From CAMDPA01 sp965223035 (GTDB taxonomy: Bacteria; Pseudomonadota; Alphaproteobacteria; Rhizobiales; Hyphomicrobiaceae): a stretch of 64,000 bases of DNA. The notes under the pieces are model-generated. The model saw nothing but the letters and a program-made list of their open reading frames with translations, ran no database searches and was not told where the DNA came from. This document shows positions 16,842-25,289 of the stretch, one piece after another. The stretch lies in NCBI GenBank assembly GCA_965223035.1, contig OZ244980.1:1674001-1738000 (forward strand). The letters are read 5' to 3'. Position 1 is the stretch's first letter. Every line of letters begins with the position of its first letter. The translations under genes and the position numbers were made by a program.

Positions 16842-19559
16842 ATGATTGTGACCGCTGATCGTGTGTCCGAAACCAATTCCGCTGCAGCCACGTTCATCAA
16901 CATTGGCGAACGTACCAATGTCACCGGCTCGGCGAAATTCCGCAAGCTGATCGAAGCTGGCGACCATCAGGCCGCGCTCGCCGTGGCGCGCAGCCAGGTC
17001 GAGAACGGCGCACAGATTATCGACGTCAACATGGACGAGGGCCTGCTGGATTCCGAGCAGGAGATGACCACGTTTCTGAATATGATCGCCTCCGAGCCCG
17101 ACATCGCGCGCGTGCCGGTCATGATCGACTCCTCGAAATGGAGCGTGATCGAGGCGGGCCTCAAGTGCGTGCAGGGCAAGGCGATCGTCAACTCGATCAG
17201 TCTCAAGGAGGGCGAGGCGCCGTTTCTGGAGCAGGCGCGCAAGGTCAAACGCTATGGCGCCGCGGTCGTCGTAATGGCCTTCGACGAGGAGGGGCAAGCC
17301 GATACCGTCGACCGCAAATTCGAGATCTGCTCGCGCGCCTATCATTTGCTGACGGATAAGCTCAATTTTCCGCCGGAAGATATCATCTTCGATCCCAACT
17401 GCTTTGCGGTCGCCACCGGCATCGCCGAGCACAACGCCTACGGTGTCGCCTTCATCGAAGCGACGCGACGGATCAAGCAGCACCTTCCTCATGCGCACGT
17501 ATCTGGCGGCATCTCCAACCTGTCCTTTGCGTTTCGCGGCAATGAGCCGGTGCGCCAGGCGATGCATGCGGTATTCCTTTATCATGCGATCAAAGCCGGC
17601 CTCGACATGGCGATTGTCAATGCCGGCGCTCTGCCGGTCTACGACGATATCGATCCTGAGCTGCGCGAGCTGGCGGAGGACGTGATCCTCAATCGTCGCG
17701 ACGATGCCACCGACCGCCTGCTTGACATCGCCGGCCGTTTCAAGGGCGTGAAATCGCAGCCCAAAGAGCAACAGTTGGCCTGGCGGAAGGGCACCGTGGA
17801 CGAGCGGCTGACCCACGCAATGGTGCACGGCATCACCGAGTTTATCGAGGCCGATACGGAACAGGCCAGGCAAGCCGCAAACAAGCCGTTGGAGGTGATC
17901 GAAGGACCGCTGATGGCCGGGATGAACGTGGTCGGCGACTTATTCGGCGCTGGAAAGATGTTCTTGCCGCAGGTGGTCAAATCGGCGCGGGTCATGAAGC
18001 AGGCCGTCGCCTACCTGCAGCCCTACCTCGAAGCGGAGAAACAGGCCTCCGGCCTCGATCATCAGCCGGCAGCCGGCAAGGTGGTGATGGCAACGGTCAA
18101 AGGCGACGTGCACGATATCGGCAAAAACATCGTGGGCGTTGTTTTACAGTGCAACAATTATGAGGTGATTGATCTTGGCGTGATGGTGCCAGCCGCTCGT
18201 ATCCTCGAGACGGCCAGGAAGGAAGGCGCGGACATCATCGGACTGTCCGGGCTGATCACGCCGTCGCTGGACGAGATGTGCCATGTCGCCAGCGAGATGG
18301 AACGCGAGGGCTTCGATTGTCCGCTGCTGATCGGCGGGGCCACCACCAGTCGCGTACATACCGCGGTCAAAATCGCTCCGAATTACCACCGTTCCCAAGC
18401 CATCTATGTCACGGACGCGAGCCGAGCTGTCGGCGTCGTCTCCAGCCTGTTGTCCGAAACAGAGCGCGTCTCCTACGTCGACACGGTGCAGGCGGAATAC
18501 GCCAAGGTGCGCGACAACTATCTCAGGGTCGATGCCAAGAAGAGCCGGATTTCCATCGTCGATGCCCGCGCCAACCGCTTTAAGATTGACTGGGCGGCCT
18601 ATAACCCGCCGCGGCCGACGTTCACCGGCACCAGGGTGTTTGACGACTACGATGTGGCTAGCTTGGTACCCTATATCGATTGGACGCCATTCTTTTCGAC
18701 CTGGGAGCTGCGGGGGCGCCATCCGGCGATCCTCGACGACAAGATCGTTGGCGAAGAGGCGCGCAAGCTGTTTGCCGACGCGCAACAGATGTTGGCGCGG
18801 ATGTGCAACGAGCGTTGGCTCACCGCCCGCGCCGTCATCGGGCTGTGGCCGGCCAATGCCGTTGGGGATGATATCGAGCTTTATGCTGACGACGCGCGCA
18901 CGCAGCGGTTGGCGGTATTGCACACGCTGCGTCAGCAGATGGCGCGGGACAGCGCGCGCAATGATCGTGCGCATGCGGCGCTTGCTGATTTCGTCGCGCC
19001 GAAGTCAACCGGTTGCCCTGATTATATCGGTGGATTTGCGCTAACGGCGGGTATCGGCGAAGACGAGGCGCTGAAGCGGTACATCGCCGATACGGACGAT
19101 TACGGACAAATCATGCTCAAGGCCTTGGCCGACCGTCTGGCGGAGGCGTTCGCCGAAGCGATGCATGCCCGGCTCCGCCGCGAGTACTGGGCCTATGCTA
19201 AAGATGAAGAGCTATCCTACGAGGCGCTTATCGCCGAGCAGTACCGTGGCATTCGACCGGCGCCGGGCTATCCCGCGCAGCCCGATCACACGGAGAAGGC
19301 CACATTGTTCACACTGCTGGATGCTGAACGTCGCACGGGCATCCGGCTGACGGAGAGCTTTGCGATGTGGCCGGCCTCCTCGGTATCGGGCCTGTATTTT
19401 GCCCACCCCGACAGCCACTACTTCGGGGTCGGAAAAGTCGAGCAAGACCAAGTTGAAGATTACGCGGCGCGCAAGGGGTGGGACGTGGCGGACGCCGAGC
19501 GTTGGCTGGCGCCGGTGCTCAACTACCGGCCAACCAACCGATTGGTGGCGGCGGAGTAA
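16842..19559 (+). CDS. metH: Methionine synthase, folate/cobalamin/activation module (split MetH, part 2)
   Basis: 905 residues with, in order: the methyl-THF-binding domain (INIGERTNVTGS from about residue 20), the helical cobalamin cap (about 310-400, VVGDLFGAGKMFLPQVVKSA), the cobalamin Rossmann domain with base-off ligand motif DVHDIGKNI (His about 424) and the C-terminal SAM-dependent reactivation domain (GIRPAPGYPAQPDH, near residue 805). Together with the preceding 353-residue barrel it rebuilds a full MetH. A new start (ATG 16842, alternative GTG two codons on) after a 112-base gap means independent initiation. Split MetH is found in some alphaproteobacteria. Confidence 0.94.
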   Translation: MIVTADRVSETNSAAATFINIGERTNVTGSAKFRKLIEAGDHQAALAVARSQVENGAQIIDVNMDEGLLDSEQEMTTFLNMIASEPDIARVPVMIDSSKWSVIEAGLKCVQGKAIVNSISLKEGEAPFLEQARKVKRYGAAVVVMAFDEEGQADTVDRKFEICSRAYHLLTDKLNFPPEDIIFDPNCFAVATGIAEHNAYGVAFIEATRRIKQHLPHAHVSGGISNLSFAFRGNEPVRQAMHAVFLYHAIKAGLDMAIVNAGALPVYDDIDPELRELAEDVILNRRDDATDRLLDIAGRFKGVKSQPKEQQLAWRKGTVDERLTHAMVHGITEFIEADTEQARQAANKPLEVIEGPLMAGMNVVGDLFGAGKMFLPQVVKSARVMKQAVAYLQPYLEAEKQASGLDHQPAAGKVVMATVKGDVHDIGKNIVGVVLQCNNYEVIDLGVMVPAARILETARKEGADIIGLSGLITPSLDEMCHVASEMEREGFDCPLLIGGATTSRVHTAVKIAPNYHRSQAIYVTDASRAVGVVSSLLSETERVSYVDTVQAEYAKVRDNYLRVDAKKSRISIVDARANRFKIDWAAYNPPRPTFTGTRVFDDYDVASLVPYIDWTPFFSTWELRGRHPAILDDKIVGEEARKLFADAQQMLARMCNERWLTARAVIGLWPANAVGDDIELYADDARTQRLAVLHTLRQQMARDSARNDRAHAALADFVAPKSTGCPDYIGGFALTAGIGEDEALKRYIADTDDYGQIMLKALADRLAEAFAEAMHARLRREYWAYAKDEELSYEALIAEQYRGIRPAPGYPAQPDHTEKATLFTLLDAERRTGIRLTESFAMWPASSVSGLYFAHPDSHYFGVGKVEQDQVEDYAARKGWDVADAERWLAPVLNYRPTNRLVAAE

Positions 19560-19585
19560 TCGGGCTCGAAGTTCGCTCAAATGGA

Positions 19586-19688
19586 TGCGCCCAGATTAGG
19601 TGCGCCCAGACTAGGTGCGCCCAGACTAGGTGCGCCCAGACTAGGTGCGCCCAGACTAGGTGCGCTCAGACTAGGTGCGCGCCCAGAC
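19586..19688. repeat. Tandem array, 15 bp x about 6.5
   Basis: Unit TGCGCCCAGACTAGG; six copies start at 19586, 19601, 19616, 19631, 19646 and 19661, with single-base changes in the first (GATTAGG) and sixth (CGCTCAG), then a partial copy. It lies 26 bases after the metH stop. Because 15 is a multiple of three, the array stays open in several frames and produces false repeat proteins on both strands. Confidence 0.95.
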
Positions 19689-19689
19689 G

Positions 19690-19812
19690 CGGACACCTCC
19701 GGCTTTGCTTGCCCGCCTTGGCCCTGCCGACCGACTCCCGAACCCGGCCCCGATAACGTCGTGCTGGTTGGTGGCTGGGTGGGGGAGCTGGTTGGGTCCA
19801 GCTCCCCTCGAA
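19690..19812 (-). repeat. R2-like element, diverged
   Basis: Read on the minus strand it begins AGCGCTTCGAGGGGAGCTGG, ACCCAACCAGCTCCCCCACC and continues GC-rich. This resembles the R2 opening AGCTGGAaCCaTCCCGCTCC, but the hairpin core is not preserved. Confidence 0.45.
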
Positions 19813-20015
19813 GCGCTTTAGGGATCGCGTGCCGGCGAACAGCCATTCCTCACCGACGCTTCGGCATCGCCTCAGGCGGCGCAAGCGACCGAACAACCCT
19901 CACCCCGCAGCAATCGACATCAGCGCGGGTTCCAAATTTGGCGTGGGTTGAACGCTAGTTGCTCGGTCTGGTGTGGTGTTGCTAGAAAAAGCTCAGTTGT
20001 GCATCAAACGATCAT

Positions 20016-20099
20016 TCAAAGCAGGCCCAGGACGACGGCGACGATGAGCCCAAAGGATAGTAATGCCAGCAGCACATTCAATCTCTGTGTGACTTGCAT
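20016..20099 (-). CDS. Candidate 27-residue single-helix membrane microprotein
   Basis: A short frame starting MQVTQRLN, then almost uninterrupted hydrophobic residues (VLLALLSFGLIVAVVLGLL), ending at the TGA at 20016-20018. A perfect GGAGG (20105-20109) sits five bases before the ATG, which is the main reason to accept it. It would form one transmembrane helix with a short polar N-terminus. It is divergent from cysE and alone in a 1.1-kb gap. I know no function. Open frames on the other strand over the same bases look random. Confidence 0.55.
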   Translation of the reverse strand: MQVTQRLNVLLALLSFGLIVAVVLGLL

Positions 20100-20159
20100 T
20101 GCAGCCTCCATTGCCGGGACCACCGGCTTTCGGTCGCGTGGCTAGTCATCAGGACCACT

Positions 20160-20653
20160 ATTGGACAGCGACTAACGCGGCGAGAATATGGAAGCAAATT
20201 CTCTGAACGCAAGAGGTAAAATGTTGTGCAGCGCAATATCGCCATGGTTTGGGAACGTCGACCTAAGGTCAGTGCGGCATCAATACATGCACGCCTGCAA
20301 CCCCAGTGTCATATTTGATAAAATTGTATTGTTCTCTATGGGTTATGAGACGTAACTCCGAAGTAGTGTTAGGTATAGTTTTGCAGTCGCACGATAAAGT
20401 GTGAAGTTTTTTGCTCGGTTCCGGGCCGCAGCGGAAATGTCCTGCCACCGGTATGGAGCGAGCATCACCCCGTTGCCAACATGCCAACGTTGACGATTGC
20501 GGTAGGGCCAGTTAGAGCCGCTGAGGTGGCTGGGTTGACCGTCGGGCGCCCCCCGCGGTACGGCCTTTGCCGGCAGGCGGTCGGGAGCAGGCCAGTCAGA
20601 GGTTTTGGTATCAAAGGTTTTGGTACAAGTCCCGCGCGTTGAGGAGGACGTTG
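20160..20653. other. AT-richer gap upstream of cysE
   Basis: The bases at about 20160-20430 are visibly richer in A and T than the neighbouring genes (for example the runs TTTGATAAAATTGTATTG and GTGAAGTTTTTTGC). No protein or RNA gene is convincing. A 55-codon frame from the ATG at 20188 has neither a good ribosome site nor coding-like composition. The stretch most likely holds the cysE promoter region. Confidence 0.4.
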
Positions 20654-21481
20654 ATGCCCATCTCAAGCCATGTGGCCGACGGCCGGCTGCAATCGGTCGA
20701 TCCGATCTGGACGGCATTGCGCGCCGAAGCGGAGGCAGCGATCCTGAGCGAGCCCGCATTGGGCGGCTTCGTCTTCGCCACCGTGCTCAGCCACGATCGC
20801 CTCGAGCGGGCCGTCGCGCACCGCCTGGCCCAACACTTGAGCCACGCCGACGTCGACCCGCATCTGGTCAATCAGACGTTCGAGCAGGTGCTTGACGACG
20901 CGCCGGAGCTTGGAGCTGCGTTTCGGGCGGACTTGGCCGCCGTGCGCGACCGCGATCCGGCGTGCACGCGTTTTTTGGAGCCGTTGCTCTATTTCAAGGG
21001 CTTCCACGCGCTGGTCACCTACCGGTTTGCGCACGTGCTTTACAAGGCGGGTCGCAAGGATTTCGCACTTTATTTGCAGAGTCAGTCATCGCGGATCTTT
21101 GGCGTTGACATCCACCCCTCAGCCACGGTCGGCATCGGTATCATGTTCGATCATGGTAGCGGTATCGTCGTCGGCGAGACGGCGACGATCGGTGACAACT
21201 GCTCGATGCTGCATGGGGTTACCTTGGGTGGAACCGGTAAGGAGGGCGGCGACCGCCATCCCAAGATCGGCGATTGCGTGTTGATCGGTGCCGGCGCCAA
21301 AGTCTTGGGGAACATTGAGATTGGACGCTGCTGTCGGATCGCGGCGGGCAGCGTCGTCCTCAGCGACGTTCCAGCCAATACGACGGTTGCCGGCGTTCCA
21401 GCCAGGCGGATCGGGCCGGCCGGTTGCCCGGAACCGGCGCGGACGATGGATCAGAGCTTAGCGATCAGCATTGGCGGATGA
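20654..21481 (+). CDS. cysE: Serine O-acetyltransferase
   Basis: 275 residues from ATG 20654, with GAGGAGG at 20640-20646; the frame open from 20567 is rejected as start. An N-terminal helical domain (about 1-140) precedes a left-handed beta-helix of hexapeptide repeats. The motif DIHPSATVGIGIMFDHG contains the catalytic Asp/His region, and HGVTLGGTGKEGGDRHPK is the acetyl-CoA/serine-site loop. It makes O-acetylserine from serine and acetyl-CoA, the first step of cysteine synthesis. The DUF3126 gene follows after an R1 element, an arrangement common in alphaproteobacteria. Confidence 0.95.
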   Translation: MPISSHVADGRLQSVDPIWTALRAEAEAAILSEPALGGFVFATVLSHDRLERAVAHRLAQHLSHADVDPHLVNQTFEQVLDDAPELGAAFRADLAAVRDRDPACTRFLEPLLYFKGFHALVTYRFAHVLYKAGRKDFALYLQSQSSRIFGVDIHPSATVGIGIMFDHGSGIVVGETATIGDNCSMLHGVTLGGTGKEGGDRHPKIGDCVLIGAGAKVLGNIEIGRCCRIAAGSVVLSDVPANTTVAGVPARRIGPAGCPEPARTMDQSLAISIGG

Positions 21482-21510
21482 GATTGTTGCAGTGCCGCAT
21501 TGAGAGTACT

Positions 21511-21590
21511 CGATCACGTGCCTTAAAGTGGAGATCAACTTTCTGCCTTTCATCGGGATCGTTCCCGTTCCGATGAAAGGCTTGGTGCTT
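21511..21590 (+). repeat. R1 dispersed palindrome, partial
   Basis: It keeps the B module (AACTTTCTGCC, then TTTCATCGGGATCG and GATGAAAGGC) and a shortened A left end (GATCACGTGCC). The right terminus has diverged (CTTGGTGC). Confidence 0.75.
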
Positions 21591-21661
21591 TCGGGTGACG
21601 GCTGGTGGTTGCGCTCGACCGATGTCGGCATGGGATTAGTTTGAATCGAGGGTGATATCGC

Positions 21662-21874
21662 ATGAAAGAGGACTTACCGCGCCTGCAGGAATATCTGCGG
21701 CGACGCTTTAACACGCAGGCCTTGAAGGTGATCATGCCGCCGCAAAAAAAGGATATGGCGGAAGTCTTCATCCGCGACGAGCAGATCGCCACGCTAACCC
21801 GCGACGATGAAGACGGTGAGGTATGCTATTATTTGCAGATGGCCATTCTTGATATCGACCTTGAGGACGTTTGA
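21662..21874 (+). CDS. DUF3126 family protein
   Basis: 70 residues, the typical length of DUF3126, a small conserved family largely confined to alphaproteobacteria. Recognisable stretches are LQEYLRRRFNT, MPPQKKDMAEVFI and the C-terminal QMAILDIDLED. It is acidic at the C-terminus, without membrane segment or signal peptide. Function is unknown. Its constant position after cysE and before a gamma-carbonic anhydrase (10 bases downstream) suggests co-transcription with the latter. Confidence 0.9.
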   Translation: MKEDLPRLQEYLRRRFNTQALKVIMPPQKKDMAEVFIRDEQIATLTRDDEDGEVCYYLQMAILDIDLEDV

Positions 21875-21883
21875 GGTCCGCCG

Positions 21884-22447
21884 ATGCCTGTTTACTCGCT
21901 CGACGGCGTGAACGTTCGCGGGCCCGGTGCCAACCGCTGTTGGGTGGCGCCGACCGCGGTGGTCATCGGTGATGTGGAAATTGGCGAGGATGCCAGCCTT
22001 TGGTTCGGCACCGTGGCGCGGGGCGATCTCGACGTCATCCGCATCGGCCGCGGCACCAACATTCAAGATGGCGCCGTGTTGCACACCGACCCCGGCCTGC
22101 CGCTGACCATCGGCGACAATTGCTCGATCGGCCACCTAGCTATGGTCCACGGCTGCACAATCGGCGGCGGCAGCTTGGTGGGCATCGGCGCGGTGGTGTT
22201 GAACCGGGCGGTGATCGGGGAACAATGTTTGATCGGTGCTGGCGCACTGATCCCGGAGGGAAAGACTTTCCCGCCGCGCTCCTTGATCCTCGGCTCACCC
22301 GGCAAGATCGCCCGCCAACTCAACGATGAAGACGTGGCCGGCATTCAGCAGACGGCCAAAAATTACCAACAACGCTGGAAACGCTACGTTGCCGGTCTCA
22401 AGCCCCAGCTGACCATCGACGCAGCCGGCCCAACGCCACCCCAGTGA
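21884..22447 (+). CDS. Gamma-carbonic anhydrase family hexapeptide protein
   Basis: 187 residues built of left-handed beta-helix hexapeptides (VVIGDVEIGEDASLWFG, IGRGTNIQDGAVLHTD, IGDNCSIGHLAMVHGC). The three histidines expected as metal ligands in gamma-class enzymes are present in VLHTD and GHLAMVHGC. Members (YrdA/PaaY/CaiE group) bind zinc and some hydrate CO2; others are only acyltransferase-like. It starts 9 bases after the DUF3126 stop, so the two form one transcription unit. Cytoplasmic trimer expected. Confidence 0.88.
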   Translation: MPVYSLDGVNVRGPGANRCWVAPTAVVIGDVEIGEDASLWFGTVARGDLDVIRIGRGTNIQDGAVLHTDPGLPLTIGDNCSIGHLAMVHGCTIGGGSLVGIGAVVLNRAVIGEQCLIGAGALIPEGKTFPPRSLILGSPGKIARQLNDEDVAGIQQTAKNYQQRWKRYVAGLKPQLTIDAAGPTPPQ

Positions 22448-22524
22448 CGCTGCGGCAAGCCGATTGTTCGAGCCATCCGCCCCTGGCGATCGGTCGTGGC
22501 GTGAAGTGCGAGCGCAACTGAAGC

Positions 22525-22616
22525 GTTTTGGTGTCAGCTGGAACTGGCCCGCTCTCTCCCGGGCCAATCAATGGCGCGCTGTTGTGGGTGGCCAGGTGGG
22601 GAGCGGGCCAGCAAAG
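22525..22616 (+). repeat. R2 dispersed element, short copy
   Basis: Opens GCGTTTTGGTGTCAGCTGGA, then ACTGGCCCGCTCTC. Core ATGGCGCGCTGTTGTGGGTGG, split here at GCGCGC, closing GGGGAGCGGGCCAGCAAAG. An R1 element follows without a gap. Confidence 0.72.
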
Positions 22617-22697
22617 ACGATCGCTCTTAAAGTGGTGAGCAGCTTTCTGCTTTTCATCGTGATCGTTCCGATTCCGATGAAAAGCAGGTTGGTCTAG
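22617..22697 (+). repeat. R1 dispersed palindrome
   Basis: Left end GACGATCGCTCTTAAAGTGG (the inner end of the A module), then a B module with stem CTGCTTTTCATCG / CGATGAAAAGCAG, right terminus GGTTGGTCTAG. Confidence 0.85.
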
Positions 22698-22751
22698 CGC
22701 GTGGGCGTCGTCAGGTGGGCCAACAGCGCCGGCCCCGTCACTGGCGATGAA

Positions 22752-23381
22752 TCAGGGCTGACTGGTCAGCATGGTACTACGCTTGTTGGCGCCAGGATCC
22801 AGCGAGCGCCATTGCTGTGGGTCGACATAGGACTGCCGCATAATGAAGTGGTAGCCGGTCTCGTGCCACCGCAAGACCTCGGCAACCTTATTGTCAAGAA
22901 TGAAGTCCCCTTGCGACGTCCGAACGGTCAGAACCGCGTGGCCGTCGCCGAGTTCATCGCGAACCACCGTCAGCAACAGTGCGCTGGCCGGCCAGCCCCG
23001 CTCGATCAGCATCTTGCGCTTGAGCAGCGCGTAATCCTCGCAATCGCCTTTGGTGTTCGGCATCGTCCAATATTCTTCCTGGCCGTACAGCTGTGCGTCG
23101 GTAACCGGCTCAATCGCCCCGTTGACCAACCGGTTGATCGCGTCAAGCTCGCTCAGCCGCAAAGGGGTGGCCCGGGGCCGGCTCAGCTTGCGCGTCCCCG
23201 CTTGGCAATGGCTCGGGTCGCGTAGGCAAAATCGTACGTAGCCGAAGGGAGGTGGCGTCGTGCCAAAGCTGCGCATAAAGGCTGATGGAATGTCAGCGCT
23301 ATAACGCGACGCATCGGCGATGGCCGTAGCAATCGGCCAGCCGCCCGCAAGACATGAGATGACCAATAAAACTCGCAGCAT
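22752..23381 (-). CDS. Bacterial transglutaminase-like cysteine peptidase (BTLCP, LapG-related)
   Basis: 209 residues from ATG 23381 (MLRVLLVISCLAGGWPIATA), which gives a proper signal peptide, so the protein is periplasmic. The catalytic triad is visible: Cys in KGDCEDYALLKR, His in GDGHAVLTVR and Asp in FILDNK. This is the BTLCP family (former DUF920), whose best-studied member LapG cleaves surface adhesins under c-di-GMP control. It follows the double-PilZ gene by 84 bases on the same strand. No large adhesin gene is in the window, so the target is unknown. Confidence 0.85.
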   Translation of the reverse strand: MLRVLLVISCLAGGWPIATAIADASRYSADIPSAFMRSFGTTPPPFGYVRFCLRDPSHCQAGTRKLSRPRATPLRLSELDAINRLVNGAIEPVTDAQLYGQEEYWTMPNTKGDCEDYALLKRKMLIERGWPASALLLTVVRDELGDGHAVLTVRTSQGDFILDNKVAEVLRWHETGYHFIMRQSYVDPQQWRSLDPGANKRSTMLTSQP

Positions 23382-23465
23382 ACGCAACTCCAACTCTAAC
23401 TCTAACTTGGATGAGGGGTGGTGGCGATGATCGTGCAAAACATGTTTACGCCTAGCCATTTGCAG

Positions 23466-24164
23466 TTATCCGAAATAGCGGCGTATGGCCTCGGCGTTTT
23501 GAAGGTCGAGAAACTCGATGCCGATTCCTTCGTTATGGTGACGTACAACGCGACCCCGCAACTTGCCGAGTTGGACATTGGTGCCCAACGGCGGTCGCGC
23601 ATCGGTCGAGACGGAGGCGCCCGACATCGATAAATCCAGGACGCTGGCCTCGACCACGATGTGTTCGTCGAGTTTGAGCGTGGTCTTATTGTTGGCCAGG
23701 GCGAAGCGTTCGTGACGGCGAGCCTGCTCGTTTCGCGCCGTCGCGCCACGGTTAATTAGCTGGGAGATTTGGCTGGCAAGTTTCTCACGCTTGTATTCGG
23801 TGACGCACAGCTCAATGGCAAAACCGCCTTGGAAACTCCGCACGACGATGCCTTCGATGCCACCGATGTAATCGAAGTAGGCGATGATGCGCTCGCCGGT
23901 TTCAACCGACTGGTCGGAATGGATCTCCGCACCGCAGACCGACACGTTGACCAGCTTGCACACATATTCTTGCTTGTTGGTGAGCATGAAGCGGCCCAGC
24001 AACGCCAAAGGAAAACGTTGGTTGCGCCGGCGTTCGAGGCGATCTTGGACCGGGGCGCCGCGCGTAGGATTCAGCGTCGAGAATTCCATTGAATGCCTGG
24101 CCGTTTTCCGCACGTTAACGCAATCCGGGGAGCACAAATGCTCACGCCGATGGGTGTCATTCAC
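23466..24164 (-). CDS. Protein with two tandem PilZ domains
   Basis: 232 residues from a GTG at 24164, or 207 from ATG 24089 (MEFSTLN); I see no strong ribosome site for either. Two c-di-GMP-binding PilZ domains are complete: the first has ERRRNQRFP and VNVSVCGAEI, the second RRHERF and LDLSMSGASV, each matching the RxxxR and [DN]xSxxG signatures. There is no membrane segment, so it is cytoplasmic. It precedes a LapG-like peptidase gene, and a PAS-domain gene lies upstream on the same strand. A role in c-di-GMP-dependent surface behaviour is inferred. Confidence 0.85.
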   Translation of the reverse strand: MNDTHRREHLCSPDCVNVRKTARHSMEFSTLNPTRGAPVQDRLERRRNQRFPLALLGRFMLTNKQEYVCKLVNVSVCGAEIHSDQSVETGERIIAYFDYIGGIEGIVVRSFQGGFAIELCVTEYKREKLASQISQLINRGATARNEQARRHERFALANNKTTLKLDEHIVVEASVLDLSMSGASVSTDARPPLGTNVQLGKLRGRVVRHHNEGIGIEFLDLQNAEAIRRYFG

Positions 24165-24460
24165 CGTCGCCGGTTGGCTTTAAATATGCGGGGCAGGTTT
24201 TAATGATTCGCTAAACTCGCGGCTGATTTTGAGACACGGCTGTAAGCATCGATGGTGCTTTGCATCCAGTTCTATCCAGCGTTTCGTTGATGGTGCAACT
24301 GTCTCTGAGCCACGGCCGAATGAGGTACGCACAAGGCCTGTTGTCATGGCGTTGGCGGCCGCAGTGATGACGGTTGTGGGCGATGCATGCGCGCACTGAT
24401 AGCGCGATCCATCCGTAATGGGATCGACGTGGTTGGCAAAAACTGCCGCGTTCATGCAAA

Positions 24461-25081
24461 CTATTGGCGGCCGCCGATCAACACTTTGAACGTCCGGCGA
24501 TTGTCGCGAAGGGTGCGGCTGAGGGGAGCCGATTGGATCAGTGGTGGCGGTTCATTCTGCGCGATTGCGCTGATGTCTTGCCGCCCGTCGGGATGGATGA
24601 TCCGCCTACGCAGTAAGCGTAGGCTTTGGATTGGCTCCGTTGTTAACCACTGGGGTGCTTCGGCGATGGAGATGGCCCCGAGGAAGCGGTCGATCACGCC
24701 ACGCGTATGGATCAAGGGAAGGATGATCGCCTCCATTACTGTGCATTGACCTGCGATCGGCGCGGCTTCGATCTCTAGCACGGCCGCCCCGCCACCTTCA
24801 GCGATGGTTTCCAGTGCCACTGCCACGTCCCGGTGTTCCTGTGTCGGCCACAGGTCCAAGAAACTGAAGCCTCTCAGTTCCATGCCAAAGTGCTCGACCA
24901 ATCGGGAGCCCGCGAGGCGGAACCGATAGTGTTCCGGCCCCAACTCTTCCAAAATCATGGTTTCGCCCAAGATACCGGCAATTCGCGAGGGCTCGATGTC
25001 AAACCGCATAGGCGCTACGCGGTCGAGACGCACATCGTTCCAATATGAATAAAGGATCTGGGTCGTTATATTTTTCATCAA
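24461..25081 (-). CDS. PAS-domain protein (PAS_5 type)
   Basis: 206 residues. The pattern ILYSYWNDVRLDRVAPMRFDIEP followed by ILEELGPEHYRFRLAGSRLVEHFGMELRG and FLDLWP is that of the PAS_5 family, common in alphaproteobacteria and often beside PilZ proteins. The rest (about 130-206) has no recognised domain and no output module. It may act as a stand-alone sensor or adaptor. Start ATG 25081 or 25078. It is on the same strand as the PilZ gene but about 300 bases upstream, in which I see no gene. Confidence 0.78.
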   Translation of the reverse strand: MMKNITTQILYSYWNDVRLDRVAPMRFDIEPSRIAGILGETMILEELGPEHYRFRLAGSRLVEHFGMELRGFSFLDLWPTQEHRDVAVALETIAEGGGAAVLEIEAAPIAGQCTVMEAIILPLIHTRGVIDRFLGAISIAEAPQWLTTEPIQSLRLLRRRIIHPDGRQDISAIAQNEPPPLIQSAPLSRTLRDNRRTFKVLIGGRQ

Positions 25082-25289
25082 TATCTCTTCAATGCTGGGC
25101 CGAATGGAGCGCTACAGATTGTCGCTTGGTGCATTTGCGGTATTGACCTGAATGGCGGCGACGCCGTTCAGGCCCATCCCCTTGAGCAGCATTCGTGCCA
25201 ACTGCGCGCTTTCGCCGGCCATCAGCGTTCAGCACTGTGCTAACGGTGATGAGATCGTTAACGCGGGATCGGGTGAATTAGGGTGAGCC

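Noticed and set aside
19581..19958. 125-codon plus-strand frame with RLGAP repeats (and a mirror frame on the minus strand)
   Set aside because: Created by the 15-bp tandem array, whose unit length keeps any frame open.
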